This document shows positions 17,973 to 28,711 of a DNA stretch of 64,000 nucleotides, in pieces. Where the stretch lies: NCBI RefSeq assembly GCF_003286085.1, contig NW_020825352.1, positions 124,001 through 188,000 of the forward strand, given 5' to 3'. Position numbers and translations under genes: made by a program. This DNA comes from Drosophila persimilis. Its lineage: Eukaryota; Arthropoda; Insecta; Diptera; Drosophilidae. The notes below the pieces were generated by a model that did no database searches, had not been told where the DNA came from, and was given only the letters and a program-made list of their open reading frames with translations. How positions within the stretch are numbered: position 1 is the first letter of the stretch; the number at the start of each line of letters is the position of its first letter.

Positions 17973-19532
17973 TTGGGTTACCTTAACATGTCACCAGTAC
18001 AACGTACCCCGGGGGGCAAGGCGTCGGGTGACAGGGACGTCCAGATCTGTGGTATATGTCAAGAAGCCATAAGAAGAAATCAACTAATATGTACTGCGTC
18101 TTGTGGTCACCGGTATCATGATACTTGCATGAAAGAATTCCTGAAAAATAACAGAAATTGCCCCGTATGTAGGGCGGAGGTGAATCCGGAGGAACTTTCG
18201 TTTGATGAGAACACTCTAGCAGCCGAATTACCACCCGACATGGGTTCGGGTATAGTGCCGTTAGAAGGAGGCTCCAATCCAGAGTCAAACGCTTCAGAGA
18301 TAGGACCTCAAAAGTCAAGAGGGGCTAGGCCTAAACTGGGACGGGGAACTACATCGCGCAGAGGGATGCATACTAGGTTGCAGTCTCAACAGTTTCGGGA
18401 TAACTCTTTGGGCAGTATCAGCCATAGGTCGGCCGAAGGAGATATGCCGGAAAGAACCATTGAGGTAATGCAAGCCTTGATAAAAGGTCAACAGAAAGAC
18501 ATGATGGTGGAGCTAGGTTCATTCGTGAAGACTTTGATCGAGGAAAATCTACGCGAACAATTAGGTAGGATGACAATAGCTTCAGATAGCACGCCTGTGC
18601 AAGCGACAAGGCAAAATCATGAGCCTAATATATCAGGAAACTCGTTGTCTTCAGAAAACGGAAGGGAAAGGGGATTACCACATCCAAATGCCGCTAACAG
18701 GGCGATAGCTCCTGGGAAGGCCGCTAATATCTTAGCCAGCTGGCGACTAAAGTTTGACGGATCCAAAGACGCTATGCACGTCGACGAATTCCTGTACAGG
18801 GTTCGTTCACTTACATCCTCCACTTTAAATAACGATTACGAATTACTCTGTGACAATATGCATCTGCTTTTCTCGGCTAAAGCCAGCGATTGGTTTTGGA
18901 ACTTCCATAGAAAGAACCCACAGTTTTCTTGGCAAACTTTTTCTGCCTCGTTTAGACAACGATTCGATGATGCTAAAGATGATTTCGATTTGTGGGAGTT
19001 GATTAGAAAACGCCGTCAGAGAGAGGGTGAATCGTTTGACGATTATCAGACGGCCGTCGAAGAATTAGTGTCCAGGCTCTCACACGAGGTTAGCGAAAAT
19101 AAGTTAGTAGACATTTTAAAACGTAACGCAAAAACAGCCCTCAGATATGAACTCTTGCATCTCAAAATCAGCGATCGAACTGGCCTGAGAGAAGAAGTTC
19201 GCAAGCATGAAAACTTCTGTAAAGACAACCATAACCCTTTTCCAAGAGGTAAATTCGGCAAACCGAATGTAGCAGAAATACTTACGGACAATGAAGATAT
19301 AGAGGAAGAAGACGTTTCGCAGATTTATCGTAAGAAACTAGTATGCTGGAACTGCGACCAGGAAGGGCATCGTTTTGAGGATTGTTTAGGAGAAAGGCGA
19401 ATTTTCTGCTATGGTTGTGGTGCTAAGGATATTTATAAGCCTCGATGCGTCAAATGTAACCCAGCGAAAAACTTGAAACGGGATGTACCGACCGGAGCCC
19501 AGTCAGTACATCCGACCAAGAACAGCAACTAA
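17973..19532 (+). CDS. gag: Gag with N-terminal RING-H2 finger (519 aa)
   Basis: This is the structural protein of the LTR element. Residues 26-66 form a complete RING-H2 motif: C26-x2-C29-x14-C44-x-H46-x2-H49-x2-C52-x10-C63-x2-C66. A Ser/Gly/Arg-rich linker (about 75-240) and a retrotransposon-Gag domain (about 250-410, with SDWFWNFH and FRQRFDD) follow. A zinc knuckle CWNC-x4-H-x4-C sits near 458-471, with a second Cys-rich pair set after it. RING-H2 domains usually act as E3 ubiquitin ligases. Ligase activity here is inference. The start could be Met1 (17973) or Met6 (17988), and both keep the RING. The gag end overlaps the pol frame, which is open from about 19460 in the -1 frame, suggesting frameshift expression. 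A related but diverged Gag is at 52468-53487 plus 58600-58972. Confidence 0.85.
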   Translation: MGYLNMSPVQRTPGGKASGDRDVQICGICQEAIRRNQLICTASCGHRYHDTCMKEFLKNNRNCPVCRAEVNPEELSFDENTLAAELPPDMGSGIVPLEGGSNPESNASEIGPQKSRGARPKLGRGTTSRRGMHTRLQSQQFRDNSLGSISHRSAEGDMPERTIEVMQALIKGQQKDMMVELGSFVKTLIEENLREQLGRMTIASDSTPVQATRQNHEPNISGNSLSSENGRERGLPHPNAANRAIAPGKAANILASWRLKFDGSKDAMHVDEFLYRVRSLTSSTLNNDYELLCDNMHLLFSAKASDWFWNFHRKNPQFSWQTFSASFRQRFDDAKDDFDLWELIRKRRQREGESFDDYQTAVEELVSRLSHEVSENKLVDILKRNAKTALRYELLHLKISDRTGLREEVRKHENFCKDNHNPFPRGKFGKPNVAEILTDNEDIEEEDVSQIYRKKLVCWNCDQEGHRFEDCLGERRIFCYGCGAKDIYKPRCVKCNPAKNLKRDVPTGAQSVHPTKNSN

Positions 19533-19594
19533 ACGAAAGTAAACCAACTACCTTAAAAGGGCTTTCCGAAGGGGTAGTTGACGTAAAACCGGAT

Positions 19595-22500
19595 ATGATA
19601 CTACACCAAATTTGTACAGGTATAGATGTAGCGACTCAAACGATGGAGAGCAAAGAGTTAGATTCAGAAAATGTGAATACGGGGTCTAAATTGATAGTTA
19701 AGCCCAAACGATCGACGGTCCGGAGACGAGCGTTCTGGAAAAAGGTCCAATCTGTTCGAAAACGTTTAGTCTCAGCAGTTATCCTGAGTTCAGATAACCG
19801 ATTGTACACGGAGATAATGATCGAAGGGCAAACTTATAAGGCTTTGCTAGATTCAGGAGCAACCATTAGTTGTTTGGGTGGGAGAGCAGCAACCTTTTTA
19901 GAACATCACCCAAAATCTCAGAAGTGTTCGGGAACCGTACGCACTGCCAGCAACGAAGCTTGTACCGTAGTGTCCAAATTGGTGGTTCCGATAGAATTCC
20001 GTAAAACAGTTAAGGAAGTAGAGTTCTTTATCATCCCAGCTTTAAAACAAGATGTTTATTTAGGAGTTGACTTTTGGAAAGATTTCGGTCTTCTATCCCA
20101 ATTATTGACCCGAGAAGGAACTGTGAGCTGTTTGGAGAATAGAGACGACACGGTTATGAAGGAAACGCCTAAAATGCACTCTCTAAATGAAGAACAAAGG
20201 AACCAATTAGAGGCGGTAATAAGAACCTTCCCGTCATATGAATGCGACGGACTAGGTCGTACACACCTAATACAACATTCTATGGTAATCAATGCCGAAG
20301 TACCCGTCAAACAACGACATTGGCCCATATCACCCGCGAAAGAGAAAGTGATGTTCGAAGAAGTAGAGAAGATGATTAAGCTGGGCGTGATAGAACCTTC
20401 AAATAGTCCATGGAGTAGCAATTGCGTCCTAGTAAAGAAAGGGAACAAGAATAGGTTATGCCTCGATTCTCGAGAGATCAACAAATATACCCGAAAAGAT
20501 GCATACCCCCTTCCCCATATAGATGGGATACTCAGTCGATTGCCACCTGCCAAATACATAACGGGACTCGATATGAAGCATGCTTATTGGCAAATTCCTC
20601 TAGAGGAGTCTTCACGCCAATATACCGCGTTTACCATACCTAACCGTCCGCTGTATCAATACAAAGTTATGCCTTTTGGTCTAACCAATGCCTCACAAAC
20701 CCTCTGTCGTTTAATGGATAAGGTAATACCTGCTAACTTACGTACGAGAGTGTTTGTTTACCTCGATGACTTACTAATTTTATCCGATGATTTCGAATCC
20801 CATTTAATGTTACTGAGAGAAGTTGCAGTACATTTACGAAAGGCTAATCTTACGATAAACATTGCCAAATCGCACTTTTGCATGCGTGAGATTAAGTATC
20901 TGGGGTTCATCATCGGATACGGACAGGTAAAAACGGATCCGAGTAAAATTGAAGCTATTAAAGAATTTCCCATTCCCAAGACAGTGAAACAATTGCGACG
21001 ATTCCTTGGTCTTGCAGGGTGGTACCGTCGTTTCGTCGACAATTATGCAACGGTAAGTTGCGCCCTCACTGAACTATTAAAGAAACCGAAAGCGTATGCG
21101 TGGAACCCTTTGGCCAATCAGGCATTTGAAAAACTTAAACAGTGCTTGACGTCAGCTCCCATTTTGTCTACGCCGGATTTCTCAAAACCCTTTTTGCTGT
21201 TATGTGATGCTAGTACTGTAGGAATTGGTTGTGTGTTAGCTCAGAAAAACGAAGAAGGAGAAGAATTACCCGTAGCATTCATGTCCGAGAAGCTATCTAA
21301 AGCTCAAAAAAACTACTCAGTTACGGAATTAGAATGTTTAGCGGTGATAAAGGGAATTAAGAAGTTTCGTGCTTATGTGGAAGGTCAAGCATTCGAGGTG
21401 ATAACCGATCATGCCTCATTACAATGGCTTATGCGTCAGAAGGAGTTGTCTGGTAGATTAGCTCGATGGGCCATAAAACTACAGGGATTCTCTTTTGAAA
21501 TAACGCACCGGAAGGGTTCACTAAACGTGGTAGCGGACGCCCTATCGCGTAAAGATGAAGTTACTGTTTCTGAAATGGAAGAGCAGGGTCCGATAGTTGA
21601 TCTATCTGCCGCAGAATTTAAATCACCCGAATATATGACCTTAATTGACAATATTCGCGCTAAGCAAGATAAATTACCAGATTTGAAGATTCTCAATGAT
21701 TATGTCTACAAAAGAACCGAACCTGATCAGGGAAATAAGGGTGTAGATAATCTATCTTGGAAATTGTGGATTCCTAGAGAACTCACCCAAGGTGTAATCT
21801 CGCGGGCCCATGATCCGCCGAATGCCGCTCATAGTGGAGTAGGGAAAACCATCGAAAAGATTAAAAGATATTTGTTTTGGCCAAAAATGAACAAGCAAAT
21901 ACGTGAGTATGTAACTCATTGTGAAGTGTGTCGTCACACCAAACACCCGAACACCGTGTTGAAACCACCCATGGGAAAACCAATGGTGTCTGATCGTCCG
22001 TTTCAAAAACTTTATATGGATTTGCTGGGTCCATATCCCCGATCCAAGAAAGGGCATATTGGTTTACTTATTATCGTAGATCACTTCACAAAATTTCATT
22101 TCCTATGCCCCCTTAGGGTGTTTACTTCCAATCGGGTGTGCGAATACCTTGAAAATTATTTGTTCTGTACATTTGGAGTCCCCGAGGTGATATTAACAGA
22201 TAACGGATCTCAATTCGTTTCTGGAGCCTTTCAGGCTTTTCTAACCCGCTTTGGAATACAACATGTTCGGACGGCGATATATTCACCACAGGCGAATGCC
22301 AGTGAGAGACTCAATAGATCGGTGTTAGCAGCTATAAGAGCTTACATAAGCCAGGATCATTCCACTTGGGATACCAAATTACCGGAAATCAGTGCTGCTC
22401 TCAGATCCAACATTCACCAGAGCACAGGGTACTCGCCCTATTTCCTAACCTTTGGACAAAATATGATTCTGAATGGCAAAGACTATGAGTTGCTTCGCCG

Positions 22501-22837
22501 CTTAAAACTCTTATCGGAGGATAGCCGCATTAGTTATCCGGAAGCACTACAAATCATTCGCGAATCGGCAAAGAAAAAGGTGAAAGAGTCACATGAACAA
22601 AATGCTAGGAGATATAATCTACGCTGTCGAAAAGTTGAGTTTAAGGTTGGAGAGCCAGTACTTGCCCGCAATTTCTGCCAAAGCAATGCTATTAAAAAGT
22701 TCAATGCAAAGTTAGCGCCGGTTTTTAATTCAGCCGTGGTATCTAGACGAGTTGGCTCATCCTATTATCAACTGAAAAACGAACAGGGTAAAAACATAGG
22801 AATATTTCACCTCAAAGACATACAAGTTCAACCCTAG
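19595..22837 (+). CDS. pol: Pol polyprotein: protease, RT, RNase H, integrase (intact, 1080 aa from first Met)
   Basis: Domain order is Ty3-like. The aspartic protease has LLDSGAT near residue 86. The reverse transcriptase has FVYLDDLL near 388. RNase H starts at LLCDAST near 535 and contains the TDHASLQWL motif. The integrase has an HHCC zinc region near 745-780, and D (MDLLGPY, about 808), D (LTDNGSQF, about 868) and E (NASERLN, about 905). A GPY/F-like C-terminal module ends the protein. All catalytic motifs are present. The first Met is not the natural start: the frame is open upstream into gag and is -1 to it, so Pol is probably made as a Gag-Pol fusion. No env follows, and only about 60 bases separate the stop from the 3' LTR. 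Confidence 0.9.
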   Translation: MILHQICTGIDVATQTMESKELDSENVNTGSKLIVKPKRSTVRRRAFWKKVQSVRKRLVSAVILSSDNRLYTEIMIEGQTYKALLDSGATISCLGGRAATFLEHHPKSQKCSGTVRTASNEACTVVSKLVVPIEFRKTVKEVEFFIIPALKQDVYLGVDFWKDFGLLSQLLTREGTVSCLENRDDTVMKETPKMHSLNEEQRNQLEAVIRTFPSYECDGLGRTHLIQHSMVINAEVPVKQRHWPISPAKEKVMFEEVEKMIKLGVIEPSNSPWSSNCVLVKKGNKNRLCLDSREINKYTRKDAYPLPHIDGILSRLPPAKYITGLDMKHAYWQIPLEESSRQYTAFTIPNRPLYQYKVMPFGLTNASQTLCRLMDKVIPANLRTRVFVYLDDLLILSDDFESHLMLLREVAVHLRKANLTINIAKSHFCMREIKYLGFIIGYGQVKTDPSKIEAIKEFPIPKTVKQLRRFLGLAGWYRRFVDNYATVSCALTELLKKPKAYAWNPLANQAFEKLKQCLTSAPILSTPDFSKPFLLLCDASTVGIGCVLAQKNEEGEELPVAFMSEKLSKAQKNYSVTELECLAVIKGIKKFRAYVEGQAFEVITDHASLQWLMRQKELSGRLARWAIKLQGFSFEITHRKGSLNVVADALSRKDEVTVSEMEEQGPIVDLSAAEFKSPEYMTLIDNIRAKQDKLPDLKILNDYVYKRTEPDQGNKGVDNLSWKLWIPRELTQGVISRAHDPPNAAHSGVGKTIEKIKRYLFWPKMNKQIREYVTHCEVCRHTKHPNTVLKPPMGKPMVSDRPFQKLYMDLLGPYPRSKKGHIGLLIIVDHFTKFHFLCPLRVFTSNRVCEYLENYLFCTFGVPEVILTDNGSQFVSGAFQAFLTRFGIQHVRTAIYSPQANASERLNRSVLAAIRAYISQDHSTWDTKLPEISAALRSNIHQSTGYSPYFLTFGQNMILNGKDYELLRRLKLLSEDSRISYPEALQIIRESAKKKVKESHEQNARRYNLRCRKVEFKVGEPVLARNFCQSNAIKKFNAKLAPVFNSAVVSRRVGSSYYQLKNEQGKNIGIFHLKDIQVQP

Positions 22838-22897
22838 GCAACTGTCCTTTTTCTGTTTAGGCCCCGCCAGTTAAAACTAGCGCTTCCTCAACTGTGG

Positions 22898-25200
22898 TGT
22901 AGTGGCCAGTTGTGACTCTAAAACTCCAGCGAACAGTTTGGGAAGTATTGCCCTCGCGTTCAACATTAACTCTTCTTTTTTAAAACAAGATAAGAGATTG
23001 ATTATAAGAGAGAAGTATTTAAAGCTTTCACTGAAGAGCTTAAGATCTAATTGAGAGAAGCAGCGTGGTTCTGTGGGAGTTATGTTTTAAAGCTTCACTA
23101 GAAATCGTACGATTTCTCCGTTAGTCGTGGAAGCTATGTGTAAGCTTTGCTTAGCATCGTACGATTTCTCCGTTAGTCGTGGAAGCTATGTGTAAGCTTG
23201 GCTTAGCATCGTATGATTTCCCCGTTGGTTGTGGAAGGTAAAGTTCCGATCGCAAGGGCTAATGCTAGTGATAAAACTTCTAGATGGATCATTGCTTTAG
23301 TGAAGCTGTACGAACTCGGAGGTATTTTTCTATGCCAATATATATATATATCCAGTGAATTTGAAAACGTTGTGCAATCAAACACGTGCCAATTAAATTG
23401 AAGTTCTGGTGGATTGTATTATTCGGTTTGGTTTAAAGAAGACAAGAGGTATTTGAATCGTACAATAGTGAAACAGTTTTAACAGTCTTGTATCCTAGGA
23501 CTGGAAATCTTACTACGTTCGACATCGGGAAAGAGAAAAAAAGTACCAATTGACCCCTCCAATAACGAAGCCGTCAAAGTCCATCGATTTCTTAATAGTT
23601 CTGGGAAAGACCTCGGATTTCCCAGGGACCAGCATCTACATAAACCAACGATAACTACAACCAAATAAACTAGCAAAAGCCGCCCGAAGATATACTAGAG
23701 TGAAACTTGAAGTTATGTGGACGCATACTTAAACTAATGTACTTCTTGGAGTAAGACGACAAGAATGGTCTTCTTGCGAATTCGGAGAAACTAATATGCC
23801 GCCCTCGTCACCCTTCTCGCTTACGAGTTAAGCGCGCGGCTAAAGCTTTCGCACGTAGTATCTTCGTTGTGTATGTAGTGATTTCCAAACTGGGGAAATA
23901 AAAACCTTATTCTGCTGCGATCCACACTGCCGTTTAACAGTCGTCGTATCAAAATGTACCAAAGTATCAATTTTGAGTCTCTTTATGAGATTTTCCATTT
24001 TCTTTGTTTTATTAAAGATTAAATTCCGTACTAGCTATTCATCTTAGTTCTGTATTGTATAGACGTTAAGAGAAAAACAAACAATGTATATAATGACCCA
24101 TAATTGAAATCAGCGCAAGTGAAAGCCACATAGTTTTAAGATCAGCCGTTAAGTTGCAAATCGTCGTCGAACTGGTATGGAAATGATAAAATCGGTGTTT
24201 CATCCGAATTAGAAGTGAAGACATGTATATTCATAATTTTTCTCCTTTCCTCAGAATATGTTTCCACGTCGCCCCTTGAGCTCAACGGACACGCCGGATA
24301 TTTCGTATAAAGTATGAGTGAGTTACGAGCTTCCTTAAACGGAGATCTCGGGTATTTTCAAAGTATATATATGCGTCTTGTAAAACTTCTATTGCGGTAT
24401 GTTGAACAACCATATACATACGTGCGATAATTAAAGCCGATCGGCTAGTAATTTTTCTTTCACGTTTGCCTTCTTTTTATATTATTATCATATTTTTTTC
24501 TATTCTTTCTAATTTAATTTCTTTTACGCCATATTCTCTACACCTAAGTCCTATATACATATACATATACATTTATAACTAGATATAAATTGTTATTATT
24601 TCGTCTTTCTTTATTTAATTACGTTGTATTAAGTTTATGCATATCCAGAAAGTCATGAAGTCCAAACCCGTAAATTTTGAATTATTAAATAATAATTAGT
24701 AGATAATAATGGAACATTAAACCTTTTGTGTTTGTCCTGAGTAGAGCCTGAGGCAGTCCGATGATCAAATAGAGATACGCTTGATTAGGGTTATGCTGTC
24801 GATTAAACGGCATACTAAAGGTAGGGAGGGTAGAGAAGGGGTCAAAGTCATCTGAGTTCCCCGAGAGCGGCGGAATATAGCCTGACTATTTGTCGGTAGT
24901 CGGTTAGCCAGTTAGTTAAAATTCCCATTCTTTTCTTTTTTTTGATTTCTTTTATAGAGTTCCTTTTGAACATTAAATCAAGTGTACCTAAAACATCTTT
25001 GCGAATGTGTTCGTATGGCAAATAGGAGAGTAGGAAAGATCCCACGACATTCCGGCGAGCTAGTTAGAGCATAGCTAGAGGTACACGTTCCGAAATCCTG
25101 CTATACTATTGGTGTCTGACCGTCAAAAAAATGTAGGTACAACCTCCATCCGTACATACAATCTCACACCTCTAAGAATAAGAATTTCTTGCACATTACA
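22898..25200 (+). repeat. 3' LTR of the RING-Gag element
   Basis: It has the same termini and internal 52-bp repeats as the 5' LTR. The bases just upstream are not a clear polypurine tract, which is unusual for a Ty3 element. Its right end abuts BEL/Pao coding sequence. Confidence 0.9.
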
Positions 25201-27715
25201 CGTTCAAGGATTTCCCGCTGGTTGACTTGCATGATGCATCGAATACTACCCGAAGCTTTGTGGTGGTGCTCTCAGGTTTGAGTACACAATGATGTGGAAT
25301 GAAGTAGTGCCTTTTGGGAACTTTTGATGCTGGGACAATCTTTATATGTCCTAGTCGTTCATACTCTTCCATGAAGTCCACATAACTCTTCCAAGTTTCT
25401 GTTGAGCTTCGCCGCTCCAGCGCTAGGAATCTTTTTGTTGCGGTTTCCAAAGACTCCCCCAGGGCTGAAGGGTGTTCGGAAAATGGGAGCTTTACAATAA
25501 AACGGCCGTCTGAAGCTGTCTGAAGATTTTCTATAAAATGAGCTTCACACCGTGCTTCCACTGGAGTTCGTGGTTTGTCTTCCGTCTCTAGATTGTCCAG
25601 AGTCCAGAATCTTTCCATGAGCTCGTTTACTCCCGTGGCACAAATGGGTGAGGAATTGTGGGCAGATTTGACTTTTCCTGCCACAATCCATCCCAGTTTC
25701 GTGTTTTGTAGCAACGGGCCTCCTGTCCTTAGCTGCTGTTGATCTGGTAGCAGCAGCGAGTAGTAATGCTCGGCTCCGATTAGCATGTCGATTTTGCCTG
25801 GCTTATGGAAGTTTGGATCTGCCAGTGAAATCTTGCTTGGTATGTTTAAGCTATCTGAATCGAGTGCCTGAGCTGGTTGATCAGCTATTATCTGTGGTAA
25901 TACGAAAGCTTCAATTCTTTGCGTAAAACCATTGTGAAGGGATTTCATGAGCACATTTACTCGTGCTCTGCTGGTCTTTGATTGACCTCCAATTCCTTCG
26001 ATCCGTAATGTTGTGTCTTTTAGTTTGAGTGACAACATTGATGCCATTCGTTCACAGATCAAGTTTATCTGTGATCCTGAATCTAGCAGTGCTCTGAAAT
26101 TAGCAACCTGCCCGTTGTTGGCTTCTACTGCAACCTTTGCTGTGGCCAGAAGATTGTAACTATTGTTACTTGCTGCACCAACCGTCGGACCTCTTGATTC
26201 TGTAGCTGCGCCTGATGCTGTTTCCAAATGTAGCATCGTGTTGTGCTTCTTGTCACACTTGAAGCAGTTTCGACCAGGGCATGCGTTTGTTTTGTGATTT
26301 GTTCTAAAACAATTAACGCACATTTTTTGTTTTTGTACCCAATTTAGTCGTTCTGATGGAGATTTGGAGCGAAATTCTTCGCATCCGTAGAGCCAATGGC
26401 TTGCTTTTTTGCAGAATGTGCATAAGGGTGCTCGCGTTCTCCCTGTGTTTGCTGATGCACATGTCGTGCCTTTTGGCTCTCTCCTTGATGCTGGTGGCTT
26501 CTTACTGGTTCCTAGAACCCGAATTCTTTGCTCCAAGAACTGAAGCATTGTATCCAGCGCCTGAATGTTCTTTGAGCTTCCCAATGATTGCTCATATAAG
26601 GCCTTATTTGTTACATCCAGTTTGTTTCTGATAATGGCAATCAATATTGGATCCCATGTAGATGTATTGATGCCCAATCCCTTTAGTGATGCAAGGGATT
26701 CTATGGTTGTTATATACAATTCTTTTAATGACTTTGGATCGTCATTAATTGTTTGGTGATTGAGGAAGCGGTTCAGTACCGTGTTCGAAACATCTCTGGG
26801 ATTGTTGTATGCGTCAACTAGTATTTCCCAAGCGGCTTCATAATTTTCTTCCTTTAGATCGATATGTCGAATCAATCTTTCTGCCTCGCCGGTAACGGTG
26901 GTTTTAAGATACCACATCTTTTTCACCGTAGGCATGTTGGTCTCATGCACCATGCATGAGAACAGATCGAAGAACTCGGTCCATTTTAATAGATCCCCAT
27001 CAAACTTTGGGATGCTGATGCGTGGAAGATGCACGTTATCCGTGTTTGGTGTGGCTGATTTTGCCAATGCTCTTTGGACCTTACTTTCCAGTGTTAGGTA
27101 GGATTCCATGTCATACCCTCCTTCCACTGGGTCCTCATATTCCTCATGAATTGTGAAGTGGACTTCCTGTGCTTGAGTCCATAGTGATTTTATCAAATCA
27201 TTTGATGTGCGTCCATCCGCCTCTGAAAGTTGTTCCAGATTGCGTTTAACGGACTCTACTATGGCCTTTTGTCGGCGACATAGTGAAAGCAGTTTGCTGT
27301 AATCCTTTGAGGGCTGCTGGATCAGACCGCTTTCTTTGGGATCTACTGAAGGATTCTCATGCTTTTCTTTAAAGACGATTTGACGTTCCCCACGAGCACT
27401 AGTAGTCTGTGATAGCTTATCCAGGCATTCGGTAAAGATCGTAATGTGTTGCTTACAGGTTGTACGTAAGTCTTCACGGAATTTTACGTATTCATCTGTT
27501 TTGTCTGTATCGCGAAGTTTGGAGTCGTTTTTGTTGAAGCGATTCCACGCATTTTCGAGTGCTGATATTTTGGCTTGAAAATAAGAGGCCGTTTGCTTTC
27601 GTTCTTGGGAATCTTTTTTAAAGTTCCGAATGCACCTCGATATTTCCTCACCAATCTCTTGTTGCACATCCATTGCCATTGTAGAGGCATCTTCTGCCTC
27701 CATATGTGTATCCAT
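25201..27715 (-). CDS. gag-pol: BEL/Pao Gag-Pol, N-terminal 838 residues, cut by LTR insertion or fusion
   Basis: The frame is uninterrupted from ATG 27715 to the junction at 25200; a few codons continue into the LTR before a stop at 25196-25198. Residues 1-400 are the Pao-type Gag (coiled-coil-rich N-terminus, then the retrotransposon peptidase-associated region DUF1759-like, 'IPKFDGDLLKWTEFFDLF'). Two or three Cys/His knuckles lie near 425-495 (CTFC...GC, CVNC-x4-H-x4-C, CFKCDKKH). An aspartic protease motif LLDSGSQINLI is near 555, and the start of the RT (KLRVVFDAS) is near 820. The rest of RT, RNase H and the integrase N-terminus are absent here. It carries none of the indels that break the plus-strand copy. 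Confidence 0.88.
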
Positions 27716-28107
27716 TCTATCTGTTTGTACTTATTACTTTTTGACCCGTCGGGAGTGTTTTATTTGCTTTGCAGCTGGATACGCTCCGAATCGCAACCGT
27801 TGTTGGTCAGAAAGGTAATAGTACAGGTGATGTGTTGGATGGAGGGATTTGTGCTGTTTCAAATTTATGGAACGCACGGAACAACAAAAATTGATTACCT
27901 TGGTGGTAATCGAATTCTATAGCTGTTTTTCTGTTGGCTGATAACCTGAATATGTCAGATTTGCCAAAGTGATACTTATTGGTAGGAGATGCTACCGTAA
28001 GTGTATGGCCTGATGACAAATTTTTATTGAAGATGTCCTGTTGACTGCTTCAATCTGATGTCCAGATCGAATCCTTTCACTGTAGCTTGTTATACAGTTT
28101 GAAAGGA
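27716..28107 (-). other. Leader of BEL/Pao unit 1, with a conserved small ORF
   Basis: About 400 bases lie between the primer site and gag. A minus-strand frame at 28019-27807 (70 codons from its Met) is also open in the plus-strand copy (60136-60408, 90 codons) with a handful of amino-acid changes. It ends before gag. The role is unknown. It could be an upstream ORF or chance conservation through recent common origin. Confidence 0.4.
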
Positions 28108-28129
28108 TGACCAAGGTCGGGGGTCACCA
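28108..28129 (-). other. BEL/Pao primer-binding site
   Basis: Read on the minus strand, TGGTGACCCCCGACCTTGG starts two bases after the LTR end, as at 60087 in the plus-strand copy. The matching tRNA was not determined. Confidence 0.65.
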
Positions 28130-28131
28130 AA

Positions 28132-28711
28132 TGTTAATGTGTGTATGTGTGTGTGTAGGAAGCTGGGTTGCATACGGTACATAAACCGTCTACAGTTTGG
28201 TCGTCGCAACTAGAACTTGAACCAGTTGGACTGCGGAGAGGGTATCCTACGGTGCGCAAGTGAGGATCTGAAGACACAGCGACAGCCTCTGATGATTGCG
28301 ATGGAAGATGAGTGACAGGCAGCTATGGTACTGTTTCTGATACTGACTTTATTGAACAAATGCATCTCCTTATATAGCTAACAGTGGAATTCTTATTCTA
28401 TGGGAAGGACCGCACAGGCTCCTTGTGAGTGTATTTTTAGATTGGGTACACTTACTCTGTGCGTGGGTTATATTTCAGTGTATTTACTTAGGTACTTGGC
28501 AGTAATAAGGTAGATAGTTTATTGCTTGATCCCTTTTGGTGGGTTCGAGTTTACAAGTGCTATTGTCTATTCTTAGTTGCTAATGTATTTTTCGTGTCGT
28601 CATATTCAGTTACATGAAATGACATGAACAATTTTATTTATGAGTATTTGTGTATGAGATTGAACTGTATATTCCTAATATATTCATTAAATACTTGTCT
28701 GTGTCTGAACA
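28132..28711 (-). repeat. 5' LTR of BEL/Pao unit 1 (580 bp)
   Basis: On the plus strand it starts TGTTAATG and ends CTGAACA. It is the same length as the LTR at 59505-60084. It contains a short GT repeat near its end (28140-28156) and is followed by GTCAT (28712-28716), which equals the bases before the other BEL LTR at 40603. Confidence 0.88.

Larger units (their letters stand above)
15079..25200 (+). mobile_element. Long-LTR Ty3-type retrotransposon with RING-Gag (Ulysses/Osvaldo-like)
   Basis: This is a complete LTR-gag-pol-LTR element of about 10.1 kb with LTRs of 2304 and 2303 bp, a tRNA-Lys type primer site, and gag and pol in -1 related frames, without env. Long LTRs, the Lys primer and total size recall Ulysses of D. 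virilis and Osvaldo (family knowledge; identity not tested). Both ORFs are intact. No target-site duplication is seen: the left flank is telomeric-element gag, the right flank is BEL/Pao pol. Confidence 0.85.
25201..28711 (-). mobile_element. BEL/Pao element, 5' part (LTR, leader, gag, protease, start of RT), unit 1
   Basis: On the minus strand it runs LTR (28711-28132), primer site, leader, and an open Gag-Pol frame from 27715 to 25201, where the long LTR of the neighbouring element cuts it. The coding sequence is nearly identical to the plus-strand copy at 59505-64000. It is followed on the right by GTCAT and DINE sequence. The matching 3' part of a BEL element with its own GTCAT flank is at 40603-43488. 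Confidence 0.85.
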
